NCBI GenBank assembly: GCA_021464245.1
Contig: JADCRB010000045.1
Span: 768,468 to 832,467, forward strand
Direction of reading: 5' to 3'
Source: Carallia brachiata
Taxonomy: Eukaryota > Streptophyta > Magnoliopsida > Malpighiales > Rhizophoraceae
DNA: 64,000 nt
Shown: piece after piece, positions 11,146-23,799 of the stretch
How the letters are laid out: each line of letters starts with the position of its first letter
Numbering within the stretch: position 1 is the stretch's first letter
Made by a program: the position numbers and the translations under genes
The notes under the pieces: model-generated
Told to the model about the DNA's origin: nothing
Seen by the model: only the letters and a program-made list of their open reading frames with translations
Database searches by the model: none

Positions 11146-13100
11146 GGAGAAAGCCCAAGGAAATTATACGCAGGGTCTTTCTTTTTTTATTTGTTTTGGG
11201 TTTAGCAAGTGGTCTGCGACCAACTTTATAATTTACCTGTTTGAAATGATGAGTACAACCAAAAATGGGGTCTACATATGAAGTGGAAAGTTCATGCCTA
11301 TTGAAAAGTTTTCTATCCGCATTTAATTACGAGCTTTCGGAGCATTAGGATTAGTTGACTTAATTGGAAGAAATGTCTTTTAATTAGGTGATTGTAATTC
11401 TAATTTCAGTTCTACTTCTCGCTCTTGTTATTTTTTTTCTTTACAATTGGACTACTAATTTTAATAGATTAAAAAAAATATGAACCTTGGCATAAAATGC
11501 ACATAATTTCTATCTTTCATGTTAGTAAACATGCTATAAAAATTTGAGAAAGGTAAGATTGAATTTATCAACTTTACCTTGTGGGAACTTTATTCTTATT
11601 GTTAATTAAACTTATTCCAGTTGATTTTGCATCACAAAATTATAACAGAACTCTCTTTATTAGATGGTGCACACGATCTTTGTCATAAACAAATGTAATT
11701 AAGTTCATACTATTATAACTATTAATTTATAGAGGGTTTCATATTATCATAACTATTAATTACATATTTTTATAATTTTATAATTAATTATGATCATTAC
11801 GTCAAAATAAACAGCAACAAATACACCAGATGACATTTTTTAGTTGTGTTTCTTGTATCATGAAGTTATGGTCAGTATCCCATTTCTCATGAGCGTAACA
11901 GTAACAATATGGGTCCAGAAGTCTTGGGTCAACTTTGAACTACCATTTCCATGTCAATTTGGGCACATGTCGATTTTAGCTGACGTGGTTAAGATTAAAT
12001 AATTGCATTAAGATCGGCAAAAAGCTTTCTTGGGTCATATCACCATCAGAAATCTAAATGGTAATTCTTTTCTGTGGATTTTACGTAGATGCCAGGATAA
12101 ATACGGCTATTTCTCCATAATTAAACTATGCTTCCCAAAGACCCAAGAAATAAAAAAAAAATTTATGCTTCCCAATTTTAAAAGTCCCGTAAATTTATGA
12201 AGGAGTAAAATAATGTAAATATGTTTAATGAAATAAACAAAAAATATTTAATTAATTTAATAATATTTAATAATTTATTTATTTTTTATCTTTAAATTCA
12301 ATATATTTTGTATAATCAAATAATTTAGATTATTACATATTTATCACTGCACCCTTTTTTTATTGTTGTAAGCTTGGATATTGAAAGCATATGATTGCTC
12401 ACTAGTCATATCATAAATATCGTATCATTTCGTCAGAATATACGTCTGATCTTGCACAATTTTAAGAGAAGTTAGTGATTCTTACTAAATACAGTAAAAC
12501 TTGTTTCTCTATAAATTTAGTTTAGAGACTCAGTTCACTAGCACTTAATACAATCTTTCCTAATAAAATTGTACAATAACCACGCACACACCCATGCTTT
12601 CCCATTTTATTAAAAAAAAAAAATGTCTTCGATCAAATTGAAGACCTCAATTTGGTAGTGGACGTGAATTTTGGGTTCTTCTACCATATGACCAGACGAG
12701 CACAGTATAAATCAAATGGGTTTTCACAGAAATAGAGATTAATAAGAAAATTTTATTAAAAAAATATTTTATATCAAACACGGGTCTAATTAACAATTTT
12801 TATAGATTCTTATGACTCGTTCAACTGAGACTAGGTCCCATATTTTTCTCTCAATCTGTGTAATTAGTGCTGAAGTCATTATTTAATAATATACATTTAC
12901 ATCCCATCATTCTTATAACTCGTTCAACTGAAGTCATTACCTAAAGTTTCAACAAGATGCAAAATTGACAGATTACAAACTTTGGCAAGGAATTACGAGA
13001 GAAAATCCTAAAGTGGAGACTGACGGCGACCTTTTCAGCGTTCATACATTGTGTTTGCGCTGATCTTAGGCGTGTTGTTGGAATTAGAATATTGACCAGG

Positions 13101-13138
13101 ATTATTATTAGTATTATCATTATTATTATTATTATTAG
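13101..13138. repeat. (ATT)n microsatellite, interrupted
   Basis: ATT units with two single-base interruptions. Confidence 0.85.
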
Positions 13139-16100
13139 TACAGAATTAACCCTGGGAAGTAACTAATGTGTAGACTAACCTATCTGGCTATCCAATTCAT
13201 TTCGGCACATTTTATCCGTAGCCGCAAATGTCATGTAATAAGGCCAATGCGTCCAATTGATTTGAGGTTTTGAACCAAATAATGACAAATATCCCACTCA
13301 AAGTAAATATCAGCAATAATTATTGAGTAAGATCATTGTTAACTCTTTCAAAACCTTCTGATTTTAACTTGAATACATGATTAAAAAATTTTAATAGAAT
13401 ATCTCAATTAATTATATTAGAAGTATGAGATTTTTTATATATTTTTTATTATTATTTATACATTTCACCCGCATCCTCAAAGCAAGAATTTTGAGATAAG
13501 CTGCCTCCAATTTTCTCAATAATAAAAATTCATGCCGATTTTGCCGTTCCCTTGATTCCACACCACCAAGCATGTATGTAAGCTTTCGACAATTAATTGG
13601 TTCTTTCTTACCAAAAAAAAAAAGGAGAAAAAAGCAAGAATGAAGATTAAATAAAATTTGTTTTGCAAGATTAGCAATTACATGCCCAGCTGTTAATCTG
13701 GAGATACCCCCTTATTTATTTTTTAAAAAAATAAATTTTAAATATACTTAATATTAGTTTAAATATATTTAATATTATTGTTAAATATTAATTTTTAAAA
13801 TAAAATTTTCATTTTTTTATCTTATTCGTTTGTAACAATATGTTTATGGCCAAAAGTCTAACGATACACTTTTTCCCCTTTACTGATTCGGGGTTCGCCG
13901 TTTGTCGTACGTACGTGTGTACTGATAGCAAAACCGGCCACCGTGATCCCTTTGCCAAGAAGTTCCAAATTAAACCAATCCAACCATTCTCTTGTTTTCG
14001 TTTTTTCTAATGCTGCAACCATAGACCTTCCCACCAATTTTGAACGAAAGGGTCCGAATTAATACGAGCTAAATATCTGTTCCCATTAAGCTAGCACCAA
14101 ATGATTCTCCCATTAATATTTGTTCCCATTAAGCTTGTCCCAATTAAGAGCTCGCTCCTTTTGTTCAATAAACGTGTACAATTCGTGAATTCTGCGCACG
14201 TGTGCATAGTTGTTTCTAATCTGGTACTCCAATTACTTAGAGACAGCATCGACATCACCGGTTTTTTCTTTTTATTAAAATGTAAAAGCGAGTGGTGCTT
14301 TACAATTTTATTAAAAAATATTAAAATTTAATATTTAAAAGATGTGAAAAAACTAAATAGTTATAATATATTTTATGTCACACAACAATAAACCATACGT
14401 TTAACTCAATTACTTAATGTTAATAAAACTCAAATTCATGATTTCTCATTTACATCCACACAAACGTTATATTGACAGCACTGGTCTAACGTCCTAATCC
14501 ACCAAAAAAGCGTTCCGGAATGAGCCCACCAATGTTTACCAAAAAGCTTCACTGTTGTTTTTGGATTAGCTTTGGCCCACCAAAGACCAATGGCCTTCCT
14601 GGGACCTTCTCTGTTCAACACATTTATGTATGTATCATGGGTTGGTCGGCAAAACCTTGGCCTAAAAAATCTCCAGTGTGCTCTCAACGCCTCCTTTTTC
14701 CGAAGTTCAAACAAACCGATGCTGAATATTAAATGACGCGTCATTCTTCGTTGACGACTCCTTTTTGTTTGTTTTTGGTTTGACTGGAAGTCGTCCAATT
14801 TTAGTTCATAATAACAATGGTCAGCTTCTTTATTCTCACTTCGCCTTTCTTCCAAGGTTTTTTTTTGCGCGTCAAGATGGCGGGCAGCCTTGAGCACCAG
14901 CCAACTTGGTTCTCCATACACTTGCTGCTGGAATTGTGGTTTGGTAAGAGTCAATTCGTACAACCAACTCTGGCAGCGGAATGTGCAAGATACAAAGTGC
15001 TTAATCTTAAGTTCTATAGTATTTTCTATTAATCAAATCTATCGTGATGATATTATCTGTAAATAATATATATCATGAAACATTATTTAGAATATAATCT
15101 ATTCATAGTTTGTAAGAATAAAAAAGATCTAGAGCTGACTCTTAATACAAACTAATTTTAATTGTAATTAAAAAGTATCGATATCTTACCTTTTACCATC
15201 CTCACAAAGTTAGGAGAAGCTAAGTATAAATATGAAAATCTTTCGAATGAGCAGATTAGGTTAGAGAATGTACATTAGATGGATTGTTGATTTGTTTTAT
15301 TTCTACGTCTGAGTGTGATCAAAGAATTACTTAGTTGTAATTGGCTTATTACCTTTATTATGATAAAGGTTGTTTACGTTCATTGCAAAATACCATATTT
15401 ACTTGGGTATTTTATGCATTACAATACTACATTTCTTTTGGTTAATTAATTTAAAATCAGACTTCAAGCCATGACTTTGAACTCTAAACACAATTATGTC
15501 AAAATTACCACATTTACCTAAAAATAAATACCAGAGAAAGTACAAGCATCGGTAACGTAGCAAAAATGTGTTCTTTGTCATTAATATGTTTGCTCGCGGT
15601 AATTGTGATCTCTCAGGAGAATCGATAACTGCATGTTTGATGCACTTGAGCGAGGGCCAACTTAATCCTCTTCCTGTCTCGGTTCCTTCTTCTCCTTTTT
15701 CTATAGCCCGAGCTCGGAGAAAAAAAAATATATTTATCCCCCAATCACGAAGGGAAGGTCTTTATTTGATTAAAAGTTTCCTTTTTTTTTTTGTTTGTTA
15801 AATCAGTATTTTTAAGACTAAAGAGTGGGGTGGAAAGTAAGGAACCGTTCAACTCAAATGAAACTATTAGTGAATTTATTAAAAAAATATAAATATAACA
15901 TTGATAAAAGATATATTATGTAAAAGTCTCAAATAGGTATTTAATGCTATTGTATTTTTAAAATTTGAATTCAAAATTTTTAATTAAATAATAACAGACT
16001 TTTATTATATGCATCAACATTTATTAGTACAAATAATTTATTTCCTATCTTTGTTTTTTTTGCCAAATTGAGGGCCTTAAATCCCATGCAAAAGCAAACC

Positions 16101-16455
16101 ATCCATTTACCACCCCAGGATGGCTCACACCACATGGGTCCTCGGGGGCAACTTGGGCCGTTCTGCATGGCTGTTGATCTAAGATGTAGAACCCCAGGCC
16201 GTGATTGAGCAAAGAAAGCTTTTTTGTGGGTATGTTGCAGGCTCTTGAATGACCATCTCAAAAGTCAAAACCCATATACTCCTATAATAAACTTTGCATT
16301 CGAATCATACCAAACCCACATACCCTTAATACCATTAAGCTCAGGCCTTGTGTCAAAAAAAAAAACAACTCGGGCCTGGAAGATCCAATTGGTCTATAAC
16401 CAGTCAAGCAAAGGTCAGTCCATTGAGTTCAGGCCCGGAATGGTAGAAAGGTTAA

Positions 16456-16483
16456 AAATAATAATAATAATAATAATAATAAT
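16456..16483. repeat. (AAT)n microsatellite
   Basis: About nine AAT units. Confidence 0.85.
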
Positions 16484-17002
16484 TGAAGATATATCAAAAA
16501 AAATAATAATTGAAGGGGTATGATAAAACTACATGTTTTTAGTATAATTAATTAAAATATTTTGATAAATTTTTTAATTTTGCATTTAAGTTGTGTAGTC
16601 TCTATTCTTATTTCTTAATTTTTCAACTTTCTTGTAATGGATAAAAGAGAAAGAAAATCATATTATTGAAGGGATATTGAATTTGAGTAGAATTTTACTG
16701 GATAAATTTCTCCTAATTTATCTCTTACTGATTTAATAAATAAAAAGCTATTTAATTAGTAACTCAATTTCGATTAAAGTCGGTCGGTGAAGCAATATTT
16801 TCTTTTAAAATTTTCTGAAAAGCTTAATGTCTCTAAAAAAAGAAATCCAATAAATTTCTAACGTTATTCAACGTCTTTATATTACCGTTGTCCCTCTCTT
16901 TCCTTTTCCTTCTTTACACAAATCTTTCCGGCTTATCCAAGATTTTCTCCAAAAATCCAATAACCAGAGAGCCCGAGTTGAATTCTCAAAAACTCAACAT
17001 CA

Positions 17003-19995
17003 ATGGCATCGACACAAAGATTTAGACCAACGATACCCATGTACTCCAATTTATCCTCTAGCCACTCTTGTTTCACATCATCGCTCACACACCCCCTCAA
17101 AACCCACACCAAAAACACACAATTTTTTGTCACCATTCCTTCAAGAATCCAGAATCTTCGATACCCATCACCCAATTTCTCCAGAAGATTGTTTCTTCCC
17201 TCAGTTTCTGCAATCTGGGATGCCTTGACAGGCGGAAACAATGCTCGCGAAGCCGTTCTTGCGGTTAGACGGGGGATGCTTCTCTTCAGACAGGTTAATT
17301 TTCTCTCTCTTTTCTTGCTTGTTTTGTTAAAGTTTGTATTTTGATGCTGATTTTTTCCTTTTCAATCATAAATAAAGAAATGGGGTTCTTTTGTTGTTGG
17401 TTTTGTTCGATATTGTGATGTTTTTCTTGCTGTTTCTTTGAGGGTGACGTTTTGGGATCTTTGGCGGAATTCGATAAGGCAATTGAGTTGGACCCACGTC
17501 AAAAGGCCTGTACGTTTCTTTGATTATTTCTTTCTTTTTTTTTTTTTTCTGTTTTTGTGGGTTATTGAGATCGTTGGTTGGTTTTTATATGTGTAAATTG
17601 ATGAGGTTTCGTCTGTGGTGGCTGTGGTTTAGATCTTTGGCAAAGGGGGCTATCGCTCTACTATCTTGATAGGTACCAAATTCTTTGAAATGGTTGCCTT
17701 GTTTTCGGTGCCTTGTTTGGTTTCTCGGAAATGTATGGAAAATAAGGAAAAAGCTATCTACAGTATAGACTGTAGAGACTGATGCCACCCATTGGCAATT
17801 TATTTGATTTTGGCTGCAAAGAAGATGCGTGAATTTTACCCTTTTTGAAATTCTTCTGTTATCACAAACTTGAGAATAGATCATCTTTTACGGTTTTACC
17901 ATGCGTATTTTAGTTATAGTGAAGAGATTGACGCGCATGTACCAACGAATAGGTTTGAGGAAGGAGCAGAGCAGTTTCGGATAGATGTTGCAGAGAATCC
18001 GAATGATACAGAGGAGTCAATATGGTGTTTTCTCTGTGAAGCTCAGTTATATGGACCTGACGAAGCAAGGAAGAGAATTCTTGAGGTAAAATATTATGCC
18101 AACTTGGATACAAACATAATTGGACTACTGTTGTTGGCCAGTTGAGTGGTAGACAGCGGCTGATGTATAATGGTATAATAGTAGGAAATATAGGTATAGT
18201 CAATAGAATTGGAAGTTTTCTGGTATAAAAGACCCAGAATAATATGTATCCTGAGGTAACAAGGTATTCTTATGAACTGATTGGTCATATTTGTACATAT
18301 ATCCGAGAAAATGGGCATAAGTGGGCTTTCTGGTTCCTGCTGATACTACAGAGGGTAAATCAACTTGGATTTCTATATCTGAGATCACAACAATTTCTTC
18401 AATCTATACAGGTTGGCAGAGATCCACGAACTGTCATGCGGGAAACTTATAGTATGTTTAAAGATGGTGGTGATCCAGAAAAGGTGCAAACTGGTTATCT
18501 AACTTCAAATGTTCATCTTTGCATAAATGAATAGGAAGTATGAAATGTCAACTATGAATATTTCTTCACGAGGATCCGTTGGCATATATGGTCAACATTT
18601 AAGAGTTGCCAAACAATATTATGAGTATTGGAGAAGGAAATGAAGAGAATATTTGTTTGGAGACAATATCAGTGACATGATATCTTCTAATTTTTTTCAT
18701 GTTCTTAACTTGTTTGAAAGAATGTGATCAGAATGAAAAAACAAAAGACTTTATCACAATATTAAAATGCTGGATTTCACACAATTATCTTAAAAATATT
18801 CATGAGACAAGAAGACAAGGTAAGCTACCTGATTACCTTAATCAAGGGTCATTGAATATGATTAGAAGTATAAGTGACTATAAGCAGCTCTACCTCAAGG
18901 GCTTTCCATGTAGTCTAGTTTGTTTCTCTGTTTCAATGCAGAGAAAATACCGGTCTGTAAGCAGGCAATTTGGATCATCTCTTTTGCTTGGTTCATGGAA
19001 AAATTAAATTTTGTCTATCTTATAGTACAATTTTTGACAATTACAGAAATACTCATGGATTCCTTATTATTTGTTTCATTCTGCTTTGTGTATTGCATCT
19101 AGGTCTTGTAGCACTTGTTGAAGCTGCAAATAATAGAATCTGACTGGAGCAGTTGATTCTTTGTAGCTTGTCACTGCCTTTTCAAATGGCCAGCCGAATG
19201 AGTATTTCTATGCTTCTCTATATGCTGGACTATTCTATGAATCTCAGGTTCATCCCTTATCTCTAGATATTCTCTCCTGTTTTATTGATCTTGCTGCCAA
19301 TTTTGCAAGCGCAAGTATGTTCCTTTCAAGTCCCTGAGGCCGAATCTTTTGTTTGTATGGAACAGCTTACTTTTGTTGAAGTAGTAGTCTCTCTTTAGCA
19401 TGATCCACAAGATTTCCTACGGAAAAAGATCGCATTAGTTGATTCGTCATAATTTACCAAAGGAATTTTGTGGATTTCAAAGATAGAATAACTTCCAATA
19501 CATCATATGAGACTTGCCTTAGCCCTTGATCATTTAGAAACAAAAGCAGAAACATATATGGTGCATTGTTGGAGAGATCTGGTTATGCGACTCTGAACTT
19601 GTGACCTCCATGTCTCAATGTAGTAACATTAACGTTATAGTAAGACTCGCCTCTCTCTTATTAACACAATTGAACAAATTCAAGTAATTAGTATAGTTGA
19701 CACCTTTAGTAAAAGGCATTTTTTATTTCTTGGCTTTAGCTTTTGCTTAGTTACTTTTTTGGATAGTGTTAACCGCGTTTCACCCTTACAGAATGAACTA
19801 GATGCAGCCAAGCTTCACATGATTGCTGCATGTACATCTCCTTATGGGCAAAGGTATATTCAAAATCTCTCCATTTCTATTAGTTACTTCAACTATGCAG
19901 AAAATGCAATTCCAGTGTGCGTTGCTCGTTGCAGGTCTGATGACTATATGGCATCTCTTGCTAAGGTTCATTGTCTGTGTAGAAATTGGAGTTGA
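17003..19995 (+). CDS. Plastid-targeted tetratricopeptide-repeat (TPR) protein
   Basis: Eight exons: 17003-17293, 17443-17509, 17633-17672, 17953-18085, 18412-18483, 19167-19247, 19792-19853, 19935-19995. They total 807 bp (268 residues), all GT-AG and with a continuous frame. The first ~65 residues are Ser/Thr/Arg-rich with few acidic residues, a typical chloroplast transit peptide. A TPR unit follows (VRRGMLLFRQGDVLGSLAEF, then DKAIELDPRQ), then a second (LWQRGLSLYYLDRFEEGAEQ). The C-terminal part (GLFYESQNELDAAKLHM, then SPYGQRSDDYMASLAKVH) is typical of a conserved plant and cyanobacterial family annotated as chloroplast lumen TPR-like. Its biochemical role is not known to me; TPRs usually hold protein partners. 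Intact, with no neighbours of related function. Confidence 0.85.
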
Positions 19996-19999
19996 AGTA

Positions 20000-22532
20000 C
20001 TTTGCTTCAATGCTTCAGAAACATATCATGGTAGCTGTGCCTATTATGGTTTTGTAGGTCTCTCAGGTATATGCCAGCAGTTTCACAAATAGCGGCACTA
20101 TAGGTTTCTTGTGAAAGATTTGTTGTGTTTTCCTTCCTAACTAGGAGTTTTTAATTTAACTAAGAACAAAGACGTAGTCTGCTACTGATTCTATACGTAT
20201 TTTCATCGCACTTTTTTTTTTCCTTTGGTTCGTAAGCACTGGGATTTAAATTCTAAAACTGCAACTAAGAATTCAAGTAACTTTACTCGTGGCCCACATT
20301 GCACTTTTATTTTTTTTTTTTTGGTTTAAACACATTGCACTTTTATCTCAGTTGCTTGCAGCTATAACACCTGGGTGGGTGCTGGCTGGGGCTGGCTTGA
20401 ACCAGATCAGGTGCAGGCCTATTTTTGGTTGTCCTCAGAGCTGGCCTAGCCGTTGCCAAGACTTATATATGGAAATATACTTTCTCATTGATTTAGGGTC
20501 AGGCCGGGAGCTGCACCTGAACATTAAAACTCGAGTGTACCCAAACATTATGTGGGCCTAAAGCAGGCTGAATGGCAATTCTGACTGTCTGTGTGTGAGG
20601 CTTAGGCTTATGTATTATATAAGGACCAATATATATATATATATATAATATATATATAGCAGAGAAACGAGAAATAGATCAGGTAGCATTAGGCCCAAGT
20701 TGTGGGAGGTGTGCTCCCCATCATCCCAGGCAGGGGTTTGAACCTTGCCTAGGCCACACTCTCCTTTTCTATTTCAAAGAATGGACTTCCAACTAGTTCA
20801 ACTAAAGACCAAAAAAAAAAAAAGATCAGATTATAGGTACTATTGGGACACAAGCATTTGGCAATTGAATCAAATATGACCAGTCAACAGCTTAATTATT
20901 TATGGGGTAAGCCTTAGTGGCTCACTTCAAATCCTCCTTGGCATTTCTCATTGAATTCCAAGCATGTTGGCTGGTGTAAAAAGCATCGCTTTTGGAATCA
21001 TACCTTTGTTCTGTATCAACAGGGATTCTTATTTTATTGTTTCTACAAAAAAATCCCCGATAAGGGCCAAAGATGGATTGATAAGTACAGCTAAACAGAT
21101 ATAATCGTGAGCTTGAGAGAGTATCTTAGGACAATTTTACTGGATATTCCACCATAATTGAATGGTACTGCAATTTTCTGGCGGCTGGGACTTTGCGAAG
21201 TACAATTGATTTGGCCGCCAATTTTCTTAGCATTCATATATTCTTTCTAAGCATGTTGCTTTTTTTTTTTACCAATTTATAAGAACTAGGGACCAAATTT
21301 TTGTCACTAAACCTTATGACTAATGGTAGCTTATTTGTTTACTCAATATTGGTGGTTGCCTTTCGCTTTTTGCTGCCTATATAATTTCTAGTGGCTATCA
21401 TCCAAGGAGTTTTATTGGTGCAATCCATTCATTTGAGGTTATATGTATCTTCTCCATCACTGTCCATTAAAAGGGGACAAAAACTTAAGCATGGTTTCAT
21501 GGTCAGATTTCAATTGCTTGAAGCCAAATCAATTTATAAAAGAGAACAACGACATGAACGTGTGATTTCATAAACGTAAAATAATTTTATACAATATGTA
21601 AAGTTTTTTATACTCTATTGAAAAAACTTTTATATAATATATAATTTTTTTTTGCAATTTTGTGCTATTTTTACGTATAAAATGTTGTTTGTACAATATA
21701 AAATATCCTAAACCCAAAAAGGGTGTGATTATGCATACGTAATCTTTCTCACAAGCCAGGTAATTTAGCCGTGCAAGACAAACCTTTCCACGCAATATTT
21801 CATTTTTAAGTTTTTTTATATTCATTTTTTTTAGGGGTGATATAAATAGATAAAGAATCATCCAAAAAAAAAAAAAAGTAATATCGACATGGGGGCTCCT
21901 GTAAACAACAGCAATAAAGATAAAGCTCTTTTTAGCATATTCTTTAGTTGTGAGAACAAAATGCCAGGATTTTCTTAAAGTGATTCTGCCACAGCAGATG
22001 CTCCTCCTGCCAAAAACCAAATTTCAGTTCAATTGGTCCAACTCAGACAACTTTACTTAACTACCCTCAAGTCCCCTTCATGAGCAAAGCCTACAACAAG
22101 GCTTTGAACACCATGAATTTGTGGACAAGCATAGGGCTCCATTGCCAACAAAGTATTACCACATCACAATTTTTTGTCAATTAAATTAAAAATTCACATT
22201 GAATAGAATTTAAAAAGCACACATAAGCTAGAGACTAGAGCTGTTAAAAAGAATTGTTTATAAACAGATTGAGTATAATATAAACGATACAAGAGGATCA
22301 CTATACGTCCATGAAAGAATTCTAAATGTCAGCCACGCAAGCAAAACCCAACGAGAAACACCCATTACCCAAATGGATAAAGTTTGGCTGAGAAACAAAA
22401 AATTTGAGAAGCGTGAGATGGACAGAGTACAGATGCAGTGCAAAAGAGGAAGAGTTGTGAGTCGTTTATGGAATCCACGCAATTTTGTTAAAAAAAACAT
22501 GTGAAATTTATGTTAAATGAAAATATGAGATA
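20000..22532. other. Intergenic DNA between the TPR gene and the foldback array
   Basis: No gene recognised. The first few hundred bases are probably the 3' untranslated region of the TPR gene. A broken AT microsatellite lies at 20630-20660 and a SINE-like insertion at 20676-20829. The remaining open frames (for example 150 codons at 22020-21568, minus) show no family motif and are low-complexity. Confidence 0.5.
20676..20829 (+). mobile_element. Probable tRNA-type SINE
   Basis: Contains a good box B (GGGTTTGAACCTTGCC, about 20734), a box A-like region (GGTAGCATTAGGCCC, about 20682) and a poly-A tail ending at about 20823. The 7-mer AGATCAG flanks it at 20676-20682 and 20823-20829 and may be the target duplication. 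Its layout differs from the SINE at 4602, so it is a different family or an older copy. Confidence 0.55.
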
Positions 22533-22760
22533 TATAAAATATAAAAAAAATATTAGTATGCTGAATTTTAGTATTTTAATTAATATTTCGATTAAAATTA
22601 TGATTGATAATTTTAAAATAAAATTAATAATTTTTAAAATAAAAGTTAAAAATTATTTTTTTACTTTAAAGATTATTAACCTTATTTCAAAATTACCAAT
22701 TTAATTTAATTTCAATCAAAATATTAATTAAAATATAAAAAAACTGATGCTTATAAAATA
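22533..22760. mobile_element. Foldback (inverted-repeat) element 1 of 3
   Basis: The word TATAAAATA stands at 22533-22541 and 22752-22760. The roughly 210 bp between them fold back on themselves: AGTATTTTAATTAATATT near 22570 is mirrored by its near complement near 22725, and the pairing continues inward (GATAATTTTAAAATAAAATT against the complement of the 22660-22700 stretch). Looks like a small foldback MITE with a 9-bp target duplication, the size made by Mutator-type transposases. No coding capacity. Confidence 0.55.
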
Positions 22761-22987
22761 CAAAAAAAAGTTGGTATCCATACATTAGTATCCAGACTTA
22801 GTATCTATATTGTGACGAGTTTATTTATTTCTGCAACAAAACTTATTGTTTTTATAATAAAAAATATCATGTTATTTTTTGTTACAAAAATAATAAGTTT
22901 TGTCGCAAAAATAAATAAATTCGTTTACAATATAAATATCAAGTCTGAATACCAGCACATGGATATGAACTTGAACCCTATAAAATA
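22752..22987. mobile_element. Foldback (inverted-repeat) element 2 of 3
   Basis: Flanked by TATAAAATA at 22752-22760 and 22979-22987. Arms of about 105 bp meet near 22871: GTATCCAGACTTAGTATC on the left pairs with the complement of the segment around 22935-22960, and TTATTTATTTCTGCAACAAAA pairs with the complement of 22895-22922. The beginning (AAAAAAAAGTTGGTAT) resembles the beginning of element 1, so the two are related. Confidence 0.65.
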
Positions 22988-23495
22988 TAGGGATATGCAT
23001 ATTTTTTATCCTAAACTTTTAGATTTTTTTACGTTTGAGTTATAAATCTTTTTGACATTTCATTTGAGTTATAAACTTTTTGATTTTTTACTAAATTAGT
23101 CCCTACATTTATCAAAAGTGATCAATCTATTAAAAAATAATTTTAACTTTACAAAAAATTATTTTAAAAAAGATTAAATATATGAATTGAATATTTTTTC
23201 TATTAAAAATATGCATGTTACCTATTTAATTCGTATATTTGTTGATTAAAAAAATATTTAATATGTATATTTTGTTGATGAAAAAAATATTTTATTTATG
23301 TATTTAATCTTTTTTAAATAATGTTTATTAAGTTAAACTAGTTTATTAATGAATTGACCACTTTTTGTAACTTAAAGAACTAATACAGTAAAAAATTAAA
23401 AAGTTTAAAATTTAAATAAAATGTTGAAAAAATTTAAAATTTAAATATAAAAAAATTTAAAAATTTAAAAAAATATATGCTTATCGCATAAAATA
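22979..23495. mobile_element. Foldback (inverted-repeat) element 3 of 3
   Basis: About 500 bp between TATAAAATA (22979-22987) and ATAAAATA (23488-23495). The arms run from about 22990 to 23205 and from about 23270 to 23485. ACTTTTTGATTTTTTACTAA on the left matches the complement of the segment near 23390-23410, and TTAAAAAAGATTAAATAT near 23170 matches the complement of the segment near 23300-23320. The ends (GGGATATGCATATTTTTT and the complement of the right end GCGATAAGCATATATTTTTT) are imperfect terminal repeats. Transcription would give a long hairpin RNA. Confidence 0.65.
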
Positions 23496-23621
23496 CACGG
23501 AAAATCACATGCAACAGCTGGTCAACCTATCACAAAATGCCACCTTTTTCTTCTCTTTTCAGTTACACAAACCTTAAAAAACAGGTATATACCAAGCAAA
23601 GGAACCATTGTCCGCTCACAC

Positions 23622-23636
23622 ACACATATATATAAT
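23622..23636 (+). promoter_or_regulatory. Probable TATA box of PLD zeta
   Basis: ATATATATAATAAA lies about 170 bp upstream of the chosen ATG. It is followed by a CT-rich stretch (23640-23680) that is a plausible transcription start region. Confidence 0.45.
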
Positions 23637-23799
23637 AAACTGCCTTTCCCATCCCTCCCTCCCTCTCTCTTTCTTAACAATCTTTTATTCATTATCGTTT
23701 TCTTTTTTTTTTTGGCATTTCTGCTCCTCCACCGCCTCCTCCGGTGACCGGAGAAAGTCCCGCAAAGGAGGCTTCACGGCGGGTCAAAACGTTTTGGAT

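Larger units (their letters stand above)
11160..17002. other. Gene-poor intergenic region
   Basis: No gene recognised. It holds an (ATT)n repeat at 13101-13138 and an (AAT)n repeat at 16456-16483. A short segment is repeated about 103 bp apart (TCTTAT..ACTCGTTCAACTGA near 12806 and 12909). The 14430-14980 segment is less AT-rich and has a 175-codon minus-strand frame with no recognisable family (see findings). 16050-16450 contains degenerate tRNA-like words (GAATCATACC, GGCCTTGTGTC) that may be SINE debris. The last ~130 bp are pyrimidine-rich and probably belong to the leader of the gene at 17003. Confidence 0.55.
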
